From Bettongia penicillata ogilbyi (taxonomy: Eukaryota; Chordata; Mammalia; Diprotodontia; Potoroidae), in assembly GCA_023548195.1 (NCBI GenBank), contig JAJHZJ010000014.1, forward strand, positions 17,867,718-17,931,717: a DNA stretch of 64,000 bases, in the 5' to 3' direction. Below the pieces are notes generated by a model that worked only from the letters and a program-made list of their open reading frames with translations, ran no database searches and was not told the DNA's origin. The position numbers and the translations under genes were made by a program. Shown one piece after another: positions 36,585 to 47,769 of the stretch; the first letter of the stretch is position 1; the number at the start of each line of letters is the position of its first letter.

Positions 36585-37270
36585 TATCAAGTGGAAAAAA
36601 AATTTCCAATAAAAATCCAACCATTTAAAAAGCAGAATTGGCCAAATGGGGAAAAAGCTAAGTGGAGAAAATAATTCCTTAAAATACAGAATTGGACAAG
36701 CAGAATAAATGACTGTTTGAGACCTCAAGAATCTATACAACAAAATCAAAAGAATGAAAGAATAAGAGAAAATGTAAAATACACCATTGGACAAAATAAT
36801 TCACCTGGAATACAAGAATTGATGGAGTACCTGAAAGTTGTGATCAAAAAAAAAAAAAAAGAGAAGAGACTGGACAGCATCTTTCAACAAATTATCAAGG
36901 AAAATGCCCTGATATCCTAGAACCAGAGGGTAAAATAATCATTCAAAGAATTCATCAATCCCTTGCTGAAAGAGATCCTAAAATAGAAACTCCAAGCAAT
37001 ATTTTAGCTAAATTCCAGAATGATCAGGTCAAGGAGAAACTACATCAAACAGTTAGAAACAATTCAAAGATTAAGAAACCACAGTTAGAATTCCACAGGA
37101 CTTAGCTTCAATATTAAAAGACAAGAGGGCTTGCAATGTGATATTCTGGAAGGCAAAGGAGCTTGGATTACAACCAAGAATAAATTACTGAGCAAAAGAG
37201 CAAAAGGTGATTCCTGATGAAGAGATCAGAGCTGAATAGAAAATGAGATCTTCAAATGCAAGACTCAAGA
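36585..37270 (+). pseudogene. ORF1 fossil of L1-E
   Basis: The recognisable order is a coiled-coil part with repeated 'AGAATTGGCCAAATGGGGAA'-like heptad coding (36630-36700), then QNQKNERIRENVKYTI near 36737, and an RNA-binding region at about 36890-37000 (GAAAATGCCCTGATATCCTAGAACC). The C-terminal part follows to the antisense equivalent of the HAL1 ORF1 end at about 37260. Many stops and gaps. The N-terminus is missing. No product is possible. Confidence 0.75.
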
Positions 37271-37834
37271 GAAGCATAAAAAGGCAAACAGGAAATAAAA
37301 ACAGAAACATGACATTAAATAAGGTTAAAATGTTTACATCCTTACATGAAAAGATAGTACTTGTAACTCTTGAGAACTATCTCTACTAGGGCACCTAGAA
37401 GGGGTATACATAGATAGAGGATATGGATATAAGTTGACTTTGATATGATGAAATAAAAAAGGGGTAACAAAAGAATTGTAGTGGAAAAAGAGGAAAGAGG
37501 GACAAAAAAATGTGGTAAATTATATCACATGAAGAGGTGCAAAAGATGTATTACAGTAGAGGGAAATGAGGGAGGGGGTGAGCATTGTTTGAACCTTACT
37601 TTTATCACATTAGGCTCAAAGAAGGAATAACACACACTCAGTTGGTATAGAAATGTGTCTTGCCCTACAGAGAAGTAGGAGGGGGAAGAAAAAGGAGATA
37701 GGTAGAAGGGAGGGAAGAAGTAGGAGAGAAAAGGGGAAAGAAAAGGGAAGAAACTGATAGAAGGAAGGGCTAAGGGAGGTGGTGGTCAAAAGCCAAACTC
37801 TTTTGAGGAGGAATAGAAAATAAAATAACTCCAT

Positions 37835-38964
37835 TTTAGGAAAAAAGAAATTGAATAAGCCATCAATGCACTCCCTAAAGAAACTCTCCAGGGCAATTCT
37901 AATACTATATAAACTATTCATAAAAATGGACGAAGAAGGAATCATATCAAATTCTTTTTATGACTCAGATATGGTGCTGATACATAAACTAGGAAGAGCC
38001 AAAACAGAGAAAGAAAATTAAAGATCAATTTCCCTAATGAATGTTGATGTAAAAAATTTAAATAAAATATTAGCAAAGAAATTGCAATTTATCACCAATA
38101 TAATAAGCTATGAATAGGCAGGATTTATTTCAAGAATGCATCATATCAACATAATTGACCTTATCAATAACAAAACTAACAGAAATCACATTATTATCTC
38201 AAAAGATAAAGAGAAAGTTTTTGAGAAAAAACAGCATCCATTCCTATTAAAAAAAAAAACAAAACTAGAGAGCATGGGAATAAATTGAACTTTCAGTTAT
38301 AAGTGGTATCTATATAAAACCATCAACAAGCATTATATGTATTGGGCATAAGCTAGAAATTTTCTTGATAAGATCAAGGGTGAAACAAGAATGCCCATTA
38401 TCACTACTATTATTCAATATTTTACTAGAACTGCTCGATTTAGCAATAAGAGAAGAAGAAGAAATGGAAGGAATTAGAATAGGCAAAGAAATAAAGCTAT
38501 CCTTATTTGCAGATGATATACTTAGAGAATCCTGGAGAATCAACTAAAAAAACTACTGGAAACAATTAACAGCTTTAGTAAAGTAAGAGAATATAAGATA
38601 AACCCACACAGATGACCAGCATTTAACATAACTGTAGACAATATAAAATATTTGGAAATCTATCTGCCAAGACAAACACAGGAAATATATGAACACACTC
38701 GCAAAACACCTTTCATACAAATAAAGTCAGATCTCAATCACTGGAAAAAATACCAATTGCTCATAGATAGGCTGATTGGTGGATCAGTGGATTAGGCTGG
38801 GGACACAGGATGCAATAATAAATGACCATAGTAAACTCTCATTTAATAAACCCCAAGACTCCAGCTTCTCAGAAAAGAACTCACTATTTGACAAAATCTG
38901 CTAGAAAAAATGGAAAATGATATGGCAGAAACTAGACATAGACCAACATCTCACAATTTATACA
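37835..38964 (+). pseudogene. ORF2 reverse-transcriptase region of L1-E
   Basis: Codes for the polymerase core in pieces. It includes an antisense-checked '[11 protein letters not shown]' region near 37990-38020, VKQECPLSLLLFNILLELLD at about 38380-38440 (L1 normally has [11 protein letters not shown]), and the catalytic box FADD at 38506-38517 in the open frame 38365-38547. That frame ends in a stop soon after, and further frames reach the HAL1-d insertion. The endonuclease is absent upstream, because spacer sequence at about 37830 meets ORF2 directly. The continuation after HAL1-d is at 41484. Confidence 0.85.
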
Positions 38965-38981
38965 AGAAAAGGTCAAAGTGG
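38965..38981 (+). repeat. Target-site duplication of HAL1-d, left copy (right copy 41467-41483)
   Basis: AGAAAAGGTCAAAGTGG, 17 bp, identical on both sides. The first A of the right copy could belong to the poly-A tail. Confidence 0.95.
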
Positions 38982-38987
38982 GGTGGT

Positions 38988-39006
38988 GGAGCCAAGATGG
39001 CGGAGT
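38988..39006 (+). promoter_or_regulatory. Conserved 5'-tip box, YY1-like initiator of HAL1-d
   Basis: GGAGCCAAGATGGCGGAGTA contains CCAAGATGGC, the type of YY1 site that sets the start of transcription in human L1. The same box lies at the 5' tip of HAL1-b, -c and -e and of L1-C and L1-D. Use here is inferred from position and motif only. Confidence 0.65.
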
Positions 39007-39433
39007 AGAAAGACTCACATATGCTAGCTCCGAACCCACAGCCCATATATTTCCTGCAAGAAGAACTCCCCACAAATTCTGGATCACTGCATAGCACGCA
39101 GAAACACAGTGGAAAAGATCTCCATTCCAGAGAGCCCTGAAGAGCTGCCCCCAGGGGTCTGTCGAGCCCTGGAAAGCGGAGTCCACCCCTGAGCTGCCGT
39201 GGCTGTGGCCCCAGAGGAGCAGATCTGAGCAGGCTTCAGGGACAGAATCTCCGGCGGCCAGGAAGGTCCCTTTGCCCATAGGTGCTACAGGTCAGTGAGA
39301 GAAACGTCTAGGCTGGCCGAGAGGAGAGCAGGGTGTCTCCGTGGCTCGGGCCCCCTTGGGAGGCAGTGGCGAGGGCAGCAATGGTGGCCTGGGACAGCAG
39401 GCAGCAGCAGGCAGAAGTTCAGAGCCATTAGGG

Positions 39434-39640
39434 AAGGTCTCTGCATAAACCCCCTGAGGGAACTGAGCCTGGGAGACGACCCTGCCCCCACACGTCCCAT
39501 TACTGAAGGTCTCTGCATAAAGCCCCTGAGGGACCTGATCCTGGGAGATGGCCCTGCCCCCACCTGCCCCATTACTGAAGGTCTCTGCATAAAGCCCCTG
39601 AGGGAACTAAGCCTGGGAGGTGGCCCTGTACCCACCCAAG
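39434..39640 (+). repeat. 72-bp tandem repeat in the HAL1-d 5'UTR, about 2.8 copies
   Basis: The phrase GGTCTCTGCATAAA recurs at 39436, 39508 and 39580, exactly 72 bp apart, with its following 'CCCCTGAGGGA' block. HAL1-b (about 19790-19860) and HAL1-e (about 61590-61660) carry one copy each. Because 72 is divisible by three, an uninterrupted chance frame (39295-39699) runs through it. I do not consider that frame a gene. Confidence 0.93.
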
Positions 39641-39780
39641 CACCAGAACTTAAGCTCACACTGAATAGCAGCCCTGCCCACCACGGAAAGCCCATTTGAA
39701 TCTCAGATCCCAAGCGCTAGCTGGGCGGATCTAGGCAGGGGTGGACAGGAATCTCAGAAGTCAAGTAACTGACTGGGAAA

Positions 39781-40857
39781 ATGCCCAGAAAAGGGAAGAA
39801 AAATAAGACCATAGAAAGCTACTTTGATGGGGTACAGATGTTCCCACCTTTCAATTCTGATGACAAGGAACTATTCTTACCATCAGGGAAAGACATGGAG
39901 GTTGGGGCCTCTGTATCCCAGACATTCCAGGTGGATGTCCGGTGGGCTCAGGCCATGGAAGAGCTCAAAAAGGATTTTGAAAATCAAGTTAGACAGGTGG
40001 AGGAAAAACTGGGAAGAGAAATGAGAGAGATGCAAGAAAAGCATGAAAAACAGGTCAATACCTTGGTAAAGGAGACACAAAAAAATTCTGAAGAAAATAA
40101 CACCTTGAAAAATAGCCTCACTCAATTGGCAAAAGAGGTTCAAAAAGCCAATGACGAGAAGAATGCTTTCAAAAGCACAATTAGCCAAATGGAAAAAGAG
40201 GCTCAAAAGCTCTCTGAAGAGAATAGTTCTCTCAAAATTAGAATGGAACAGATGGAGGCTAATGACTTTCTGAGAAACCAAGAAATCACAAAACAAAACC
40301 AAAAGAATGAAAAAATGGAAGAGAATGTGAAATATCTCATGGGAAAAACAACTGACCTGGAAAATAGATCCAGGAGAGACAATTTAAAAATTATGGGACT
40401 ACCTGAAAGTCATGATCAAAAAAAGAGCCTCAACATCATCTTCCATGTAATTATCGAGGAAAACTGCCCTGATATTCTACAACGAGGCCAAAATAAATAT
40501 TGAAAGAATCCATCGATCACCACCTGAAAGAGATCCAAAAAGAGAAACTCCTAGGAACATTGTGGCCAAATTCCAGAATTCCCAGGTCAAGGAGAAAATC
40601 TTGCAAGCAGCTAGAAAGAAACAATTCCAGCATTGTGGAAATACAATCAGGATAACTCAAGATCTAGCAGCTTCTGCATTAAGGGATCAAAGGGTGTGAA
40701 ATAGGATATTCCAGAAGTCAAAGGAACTAGGGCTCAAACCAAGAATCACCTCCCCAGCAAAACTGAGTATAATACTTCAGGGGAAAATATGGTCTTTCAA
40801 TGAAACAGAGGACTTTCAATCATTCTTGATGAAAAGACCAGAGCTGAAAAGATAATT
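39781..40857 (+). pseudogene. ORF1 of HAL1-d, one frameshift and one stop
   Basis: L1-type ORF1 protein: a nucleic-acid-binding trimer expected to coat the element's RNA. The ATG at 39781 follows CAAGTAACTGACTGGGAAA and gives MPRKGKKNKTIESYFDGVQM. Residues about 45-185 form a long heptad coiled coil (for example QVRQVEEKLGREMREMQEKH), and from about residue 195 the RNA-binding domain begins (RRDNLKIMGLPESHD). The frame fails after residue 240 at about 40482, where two bases are missing compared with HAL1-e. In the next frame the C-terminal region resumes (ERDPKRETPRNIVAKFQNSQ) but has TGA at about 40697 in place of a Trp codon. Damage is slight, so this is a rather young copy. Confidence 0.93.
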
Positions 40858-41011
40858 TGACTTTCAAACACAAGAATAAGAAGCATGAAAAAGCAAACTG
40901 CAAAGAGAAGTCATAAGGGTCTTACTAAAAGTGAACTGTTTACATTCCTACATGGAAAGACAATATTTGCAACTCTTAAAATTTTTGAGTATCTGGGTAG
41001 TTGGTGGGACC

Positions 41012-41096
41012 GCACACACACATACACACACACACACACGTACACACATGCACGCACACACACATACACACATGCATGCACACACAGAGACAGAGA
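41012..41096 (+). repeat. (CA)n microsatellite at the start of the HAL1-d 3'UTR
   Basis: CACACA with CATA and CATG interruptions, followed by CACAGAGACAGAGAGCACAG. HAL1-e has the complementary (TG)n at the same place. Confidence 0.95.
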
Positions 41097-41483
41097 GCAC
41101 AGAATGAATTGAATAGGATGGGATCATATCTTAAAAGAAATTAAGGTAAATGGTGAGAGAGAAATGTAGGGGGAGAATTTGGAACTCAAAGTTTTAGGAA
41201 CAACTGTTGAGTATTGTTGTTGCTACTAGGAAATAAGAAATACAGTTAATGGGGAATAGAAAGTCATCTGGTCCTACAGGACAAAAGAGAAGGTGGGGAC
41301 AAGAGAAGGGAGGGATGATAGAAGAGAGGGCAGATTGGTGATAGGGAAAATTAGAATGCTCAGTGTATTGGGATGCGGGAGGGGATAAAAGGGGAGAAAA
41401 TTTGGAACCCAAAATTTTGTGAAAATGATTGTAAAAAGTTAAATAAATAAATTTTTATTAAAAAAAAGAAAAGGTCAAAGTGG

Positions 41484-42300
41484 TATATATTTTAGACATA
41501 AGGGAAGATACCATAAGCAAATCAGGAGAGGAAAGAATAGTTTACCTGTGAGGTATATGGAGAAGGGAAGAATTTATGAACAAACTAGAGATAGAGAACA
41601 ATATGAAATACAAGATGGATAATTCTGGTTATATTAAATTTAAAAAGGTTTTGGACAAAGAAATAAAATTCAGTCAATGTTAGAAGGAAAGAAGAAAGCT
41701 GGGAAACAATTTTTATAGTCAGTGTTTCTGAAGAAGGAGTCATTGATAAAATATTTAGAAAACTGAGTCAAATTTATAAGAATACAAGTTATTCCCCAAT
41801 TGATAAATGGTCAAGGGATATGAACAGGAATTTTCAAATTAGGAAATTAAAGCTTTTTATAGTAAAATGCTCCAAATCACTACTGAATAGTGAAATGCAA
41901 ATTAAAAGAAGGCTGAGGTAGCACCTCACATCTATCTATTTGGCTGATATGATAAAAAAAAAAAAGGAAAATAATAAATGTTGGAGATGTGTATTCATTA
42001 ATGAATTAGTGAAATTATGAACTGATCCGACCTCTCTGGAGGGCAATTTGGAGCTCTGCCCAAAAGGCTATAAAATTATGTATATTCTTTGATCCAGCAA
42101 AATCATTACTAGGTCTGTATCCCAAGCAGATCACAAAAAGGGAAAAGGACCCACATGTACAAAAATATTTATAGAAATTCTTATTTTGGTTGCAAAGAAT
42201 TAAAAACTGAAGGATGTTTACCAATTGTGGAATGACTGAATAAATTGTAGTATATGACTATAATGGAATACTATTGTGTTATAAGAAAGGATAAATAGGT
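41484..42300 (+). pseudogene. ORF2 C-terminal region of L1-E after HAL1-d
   Basis: Continues ORF2 of L1-E. The equivalents of the blocks in the copy at 51840-52680 appear in order: 'GGAGAGGAAAGAATAGTTTACCTG', AGTTATTCCCCAATTGATAA, 'ATGCAAATTAAAAGAAGGCTG', GGAGGGCAATTTGGAGCTCT and ACTATAATGGAATACTATTG. All frames are short and broken, and the Cys-rich region near 41980 is shortened. The 3'UTR follows to 42720. Confidence 0.8.
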
Positions 42301-42720
42301 GAATTTCATAAATACCTGGAAAGGCTTATGTGAACTGATGCTGAGTGAAGTGAGCAGAACCAGGAGAACATTGTACACAGTAGTACCAATATTGTGTGAT
42401 GATCAATTATGACAGACTTAGGTCTTCAACTCCAAAAGATCCATGAATGAAAATGTTATACACATCTAGAGAAATAACTATGGAGTCTGAATGCATACTG
42501 AAGTGTACTATTTACACCTTTTCTTTTCATTTCTTTCTCATTGTTTTTCTCTTTTGTTTTTATTTTTCTTTCATAGTGTGACCAATGTGGAAATATATTT
42601 AATATGATTGTATATGTATAAGCTGAATAAGTTTACTTGTTGTCTTGCAGAGGACATTTGGGGAGGGAGGAGAGAACTTGGAAATCTTATAAAAATAAAT
42701 GTTGAAAATTATTTTTACAT

Positions 42721-43430
42721 CTAAGTGGAAAAATAAAGTAATACTAAGCAGGAAAAATAAAGGATTTAATATACTAAAAAGAAAAGAAAGAAAGAAATAT
42801 TTGCCACACAAAATGTAGCCATTTCTGCAGGACCAAACTACAAAGTAGCAGCACAATTTCTTGTAGCAATGGAATTTATGGACTTTTTCCTCTATTCCAT
42901 TTGAGAAAGAGGAGGGCTCAAAAGGGCATAAATTGATTATAGCCTATGGCTGAAGAGTGTGAGATTAGATGACGGTCAATCTGAGGATCAGAGCCATCAA
43001 CTGGGAAGACATTTGGAGGAAAATTATACAGAGGGGCAGCATGATTAGTGTTATTGGAAGACAAGAGTGTCATTGGGGCAGATTCCACATATGGGAAAAG
43101 ATTCCCAATCAGGTGTGTGTGTGCTGAGTGGAATCAGATAAAGAGAACGATTTGGAATTTGGGGGCTGAGAATATTATCAAATAAATTTCCATGTGAAAA
43201 GAATTTATATTAAGAGGTAGGTCGTACATAGTCATCATTTCCTTTCAGAGTATCTTAGGTCTAATTAAAAGAGATTTGTATATATAATTAGAAAAATGTA
43301 CATAGTCATTTAAAAGACTCTCTTCCATGGAAGTTGAATTGGTAAGGAGGTATTTTGCAAGTTTTATGTGCTTATAGTCTTGATTAAAAGGTTTCATGAA
43401 TTCAAACTGGACTTTCACTGTTAATGTTTT
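42721..43430. other. Unassigned
   Basis: Single-copy-looking DNA after the L1-E tail. Nothing recognised. Confidence 0.35.
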
Positions 43431-46400
43431 TTTAATTTTTCATTTAATTTCATTTTTATTTTGAACTTAACAAACACTAAATAAAATAATAATTATCATA
43501 TACATGATAAAAGAAGGATTGCACATGAAATTGTAATCTCCATTATGTGAAGTTTGCTTTTTAACTATAAAATAAATTCAACATGTAACTTTCAAAACTG
43601 TCTCTTTTATGGTTACTTCTTTTCTTTTTCCTTTGAGGAAGTTCCAAAACAATATTCCTAATCCCCATCTCACAAACAACTTCATATTCATTTTTTTAAA
43701 AAAAGAAAGAAGTCTTATAACAAATGGGAATAGCCAAGGAAAACAAATCCCTACATTAATTATGTCCCAAAATGTGTAGAGTAGTCATATATTGAGTCAT
43801 CACCTCTCTTATGAGGTAGGTAGCATATTCTTTGTTAGTCTTTTTGATTTTTATTTCATCATTTCATTCATCAGAGTTCTTAACTATTTCAAAGTTGTTT
43901 TTCTTTACTATGTTGTTGATGATGAATAATTTCTGGTTCTGCTCATTTTATTCTGCATTAGTTCAAACAAAGTTTTCTATATTTTTCCAAGATTGTCCAT
44001 AATTTCTTGTCATCAAATATTATTCCATTACATTCACATATCATAATTAATTTATTAATTCCCCTGCTTCTAGGCATGTCTTATATTCTAGTTCATTGCC
44101 AATGCAAAAAGAGTGATTACAACTATTTTTGTACACAGGGGTCCTTTTTCTCTTTCTCATTAGGACACATGGTTAGTAATGATATTGCTGGATCAAATGA
44201 TACAGATAGTTTAATGAATTTGGGGTACAGTTCCATATTGCTTTCCAGAAGGAGGGGACCAATTCACAGCTCCATGGCCCATATTTTCTCACAGAATCTC
44301 AAGGAACCATCATTTCTCATTTTTATCTTCATCAATCTGATGCGTAAGAGAGGTAACCTCAAAGTTGCTTTAATTCACACTTTTATAATTATTAATGATT
44401 TGGAGCAATTTTCCATCTGTCTATTGATAGGTTGGATTGATTTCTTTGGAAACTTCTTGTTCATATCCTTTGACTCATATCTTTTGATCATTTATCCATT
44501 GGGGAATAGCTCTTGTTTCTATGTGAATTGGTTGTATGTGTGCCTGAATTTGTGTGTGTGTACATGTGTTTGTGTATGTGAGTGCATGTGCGTGTGTATG
44601 TATATATATATATAAACACACACATATATATCCATATATACATAAAATCTTAGATCTTTATCAAAGAAACTTGCTTCAAAGACTTTTTTCTTGATTAACT
44701 CATTCTCTTCTAACATTAACTGCTTTAATTTTGTTTGTACAAAAACTCTTCAATTATACGTCATCAATATGGTCCAATATATCTTCTGTCATGTTTTTTG
44801 TCCCTTGCTGGTCATGAACTTGTCTTCTGTCTATAATTGCTAAATATATTTCCTGCCTTGCTCCTCTAATTTGTTTATGATATGATCTTTTATATCCAAT
44901 TTATACATGCATTTGGAGGTTATCTCAGTATATATTACATGAGGTGTGAACCCTAACTCTTGTTAGACGACTTTCCATTTTTCCCAAATTTTGACAAATT
45001 TGTGTTAAAGAGTACATATAATATATGTGTGTGTGCATGTGTGTATGTATAAGTATGTATGTATGTATATACCTGGAATGAGGTTCTTTGGGTTTATTGA
45101 ACACTAAACTAGTATATTTGTTTATGTGTATACCTAATTCATTCCTACTGATTAACTTGTCTGTTTAAATCAATACTAATACACGTAAAAATGATTACAG
45201 CTTTGTAATATTATTTGAAATCTGGTATTGCAAAGTACCCTTCCTTTTCAATTTTCTTTTTCATTATATCCTTTTATTCTTTACCTTAAGCTTCTCCTCA
45301 TGAATTTTATTATATTTTTACTAATTCTACAAATTAATCCTTTGACAATTTGATTTTCATGGCAATGATTGAATATTGGCACAGTGCCATCATGAACAGT
45401 TAATATTTCTTCAATTACTTAATTCTGTCTATTTCTATAAAGAGTGCTTTGAAGTTATATTCATACCCTTCCAGATGTGTCTTGATACAAAAGTGCCCAA
45501 ATATTTTAGACACCGTCATTATTTTTAGTTTACTATTTTAGATTCTCTTAATAAACTATCATATTACCCACAAAAAAGTAAGTCATCTACCCCACTCCTT
45601 AATGAGATTATTTATTTGACTTATTTTCCTTCTTCTATTGCTATACCTAATATTTCTAGTCTTATTTTAAAAAGTAATTTGGGAAATGGTCAACACTATT
45701 TTATCCCTTAATCTTAATGGAAGGGCCTCTAACATTTCTGGATTAATATCACTCTGGCTCTTAATTTTAGATAAATATTATTTATTGTATTAAAGTATAT
45801 ATATTCATGTGCATTCAAGTTTTTAACAGAAATCAGTGTTGCATTTTTTTCAGCCTCTATGGTATAATCTTATGAATTTATCATTTTTTTATTATTAATG
45901 TGTTCAATTACATTTAGACATTTTCCTATATTGAATAAACCCTAAATTTTTGATATAAATAAAACAAAATTATAGCATGTAATCTTTTAAATAATTTTTT
46001 GTATCCTCCTTCCTAAGACTATCATTATTAAATTATTGTTTCAATGTTCATTGTTGACATTGGTCTATAATTTTCTTCCCTTTTTTCTTTTTGGTTTTGG
46101 TTTCAAATGCATGTTTGTATGAAAGGGTGTGGAAGAAACTCTATTTTTTTATAATTTTGTAAATGTTTTTTGAATATTTGATAGAATTCAATTCTAAACC
46201 CATTTTCTGGGTCACTCTACTGAAAATTCGTTTGTGGCTTCCTTCATGGTCTTTTCTGCTATTCAGTTAATCTGGGTATTTTGCATTTTAGCACATTTTT
46301 GTTCAGTTCTGTGAAGTACAAATTGGCAAAATAGTTTCCATTTATATTTTTAATTATCTTGAATTCTTCTTTTTCATTTTTGTAAAAATGTTTTTCCTGA

Positions 46401-47035
46401 CTTTCTAAAATCATAGTAGCAGCTTACTTTATTTGTAATACCCTAATATTATTTATCCATTACAGAGCATATTTGTGTGTGTACACATATTGCTTTCAAT
46501 TTTGTTAATCTCTATTTGATTTTCAGAATTTATACTATTATCTTTATTGAAGTTTTAAGAGTATTCTTTTTATAATATTTTTAGTTGTATGCCTCAGGTA
46601 GAGATTTGTTCTTTTTCTCCTTTGCCAATGAAAGTGTCTAGAAATGTTCATTTCCCCTAAGGAATGTTTTAGCAACACTAAAGTTTTATATTTCGTATCA
46701 CTGCTGTATGAAATTTCAATGAATTTTTCTATTCTTTCTGTGCTTGTTGTTTTGGCTACCAATTATTTTGGATTAACTTATTGACTAAACCAATTACTTT
46801 CTAAAGTCTTTCTTTAAAGGTTATCTACTGCATATAATATTTCTTGCATTGTGGTCAGTAAAGGATGATAGCTGTCCTTGGTTTTAGCTTATTCCAGTAT
46901 TTAATCCTTTCAGGTGGAAATTGTGGATTTTGGATTTAATATTTCTGGTAGTTTCAATTTGGGGTTTATCTCAGAAAGTGGTTGGATTCCTTCTTTGTTC
47001 ATTTAGACTTCTGGTTCTGAGGGATCTGAATGGCA
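43431..47035 (-). mobile_element. Old L1: 3'UTR, ORF2, short ORF1 piece
   Basis: Plus-strand order is 3'UTR (43431-43960), ORF2 C-terminal end (44000-44480, including TATTCCATTACATTCACATA), reverse transcriptase in antisense (about 45300-46300), linker and a jump to ORF1 C-terminal sequence (46950-47035, CAGAAAGTGGTTGGATTCCT). All frames are destroyed; the 202-residue frame at 44007-44615 is the wrong strand and is not a gene. Similar in age to L1-A. Confidence 0.65.
44555..44640 (+). repeat. TG/TA microsatellite
   Basis: TGTGTGTG, TGTATATATATATA and ACACACATATATAT units. Confidence 0.9.
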
Positions 47036-47100
47036 TTTTATATTGCTAGCATTTATGTGATGTTTTAAAGTTTGGAAAGCATTTTGCAAATATTATCTCT
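47036..47100 (+). mobile_element. MIR/THER-type fragment
   Basis: GCATTTATGTGATGTTTTAA and GGAAAGCATTTTGCAAATATTATCTC match the middle of marsupial MIR/THER elements. It is cut by the L1 5'UTR that follows. Confidence 0.6.
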
Positions 47101-47760
47101 TGATGAAGCCAAGATGGAGGGGAGAAGCCAGGAAGTTGCCTAAGCTCTCCCCAGTTTCCCTCAGAAACAAAATTACATCAAGGCTCTATTTGGATTCTGG
47201 AGTAACAGAACCTACAAAAAGACAAAATGAAACAATTTTTCCACCTTAATATAACTTAGAAGGACCTCAGGAACATTCTGTATTAATTGGGAAAAAGGGG
47301 AGCACAGCCCAATGTAGATGGTGTTTGAGCAAGCCAATGAGACATTCTTAGCCATAGCACAGATCATCAACCAAGGCCCAACAGGTTGGACTCAGGAAGT
47401 CAGTGACAGAGCGGGCCAGCTCTAGTCCCATCTCAAGCACAAAATGCAGGTCCAGAAACCAGGCAACAACAGCCAGGAACAGTCTGGGTGATCCCAGCTC
47501 CGTGAGCACTTGCTCACTGTGCTTAACTAGTACCTGAGGCCCCAGTGCACAAAGTCAGTGACCAGGGCCCTGGCCCTCAGTACAATAAGTTTCGGACAAT
47601 GCCCCCAGGTGCCTCAGGAAGAGAGTTCACTTTAAAGACCATGGAAGAGGTAAATAAAATAAGCAAGACGCAAAAAGGAACCGCGTAGTGACAGGGAAAA
47701 TCAAAACACAAACTGTGCTAATTCAAACTGAATAGCAATGTACCACAACCAAACCTGCAA
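47101..47760 (+). mobile_element. L1 5'UTR, isolated
   Basis: Starts GAAGCCAAGATGGAGGGGAG and aligns with 25836-26470. It stops before ORF1. It is GC-richer than its surroundings. Confidence 0.72.
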
Positions 47761-47769
47761 CCCTTTCAA

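Larger units (their letters stand above)
38982..41466 (+). mobile_element. Half-LINE HAL1-d, complete insertion
   Basis: A 2485-bp element: 5' tip GGTGGTGGAGCCAAGATGGC, GC-rich 5'UTR with a 72-bp tandem repeat (38982-39780), ORF1 (39781 to about 40857), a (CA)n tract, purine-rich 3'UTR and poly-A (41454-41467). There is no trace of ORF2 between ORF1 and the 3'UTR. A perfect 17-bp duplication proves that the ORF1-only form itself was inserted. Movement would require L1 ORF2 protein in trans. Confidence 0.95.
36585..42720 (+). mobile_element. L1 (L1-E) lacking the endonuclease region, split by HAL1-d
   Basis: Pieces are ORF1 fossil (36585-37270), purine-rich spacer (37270-37830), ORF2 from the reverse transcriptase onward (37835-38964 and 41484-42300) and 3'UTR to an A-rich end at about 42720. 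HAL1-d (38982-41466) interrupts ORF2. Removing it and one duplication copy rejoins ACAAGAAAAGGTCAAAGTGG with TATATATTTTAGACATAAGG. Confidence 0.8.

Noticed and set aside
39295..39699. 134-residue plus-strand frame and the 142-residue frame opposite it
   Set aside because: Both lie in the GC-rich HAL1-d 5'UTR. The regular repeated peptide comes from the 72-bp tandem repeat, a multiple of three.
44007..44615. 202-residue plus-strand frame
   Set aside because: Antisense of an L1 ORF2 end plus a TG microsatellite. No domain, and the real coding strand is the other one.
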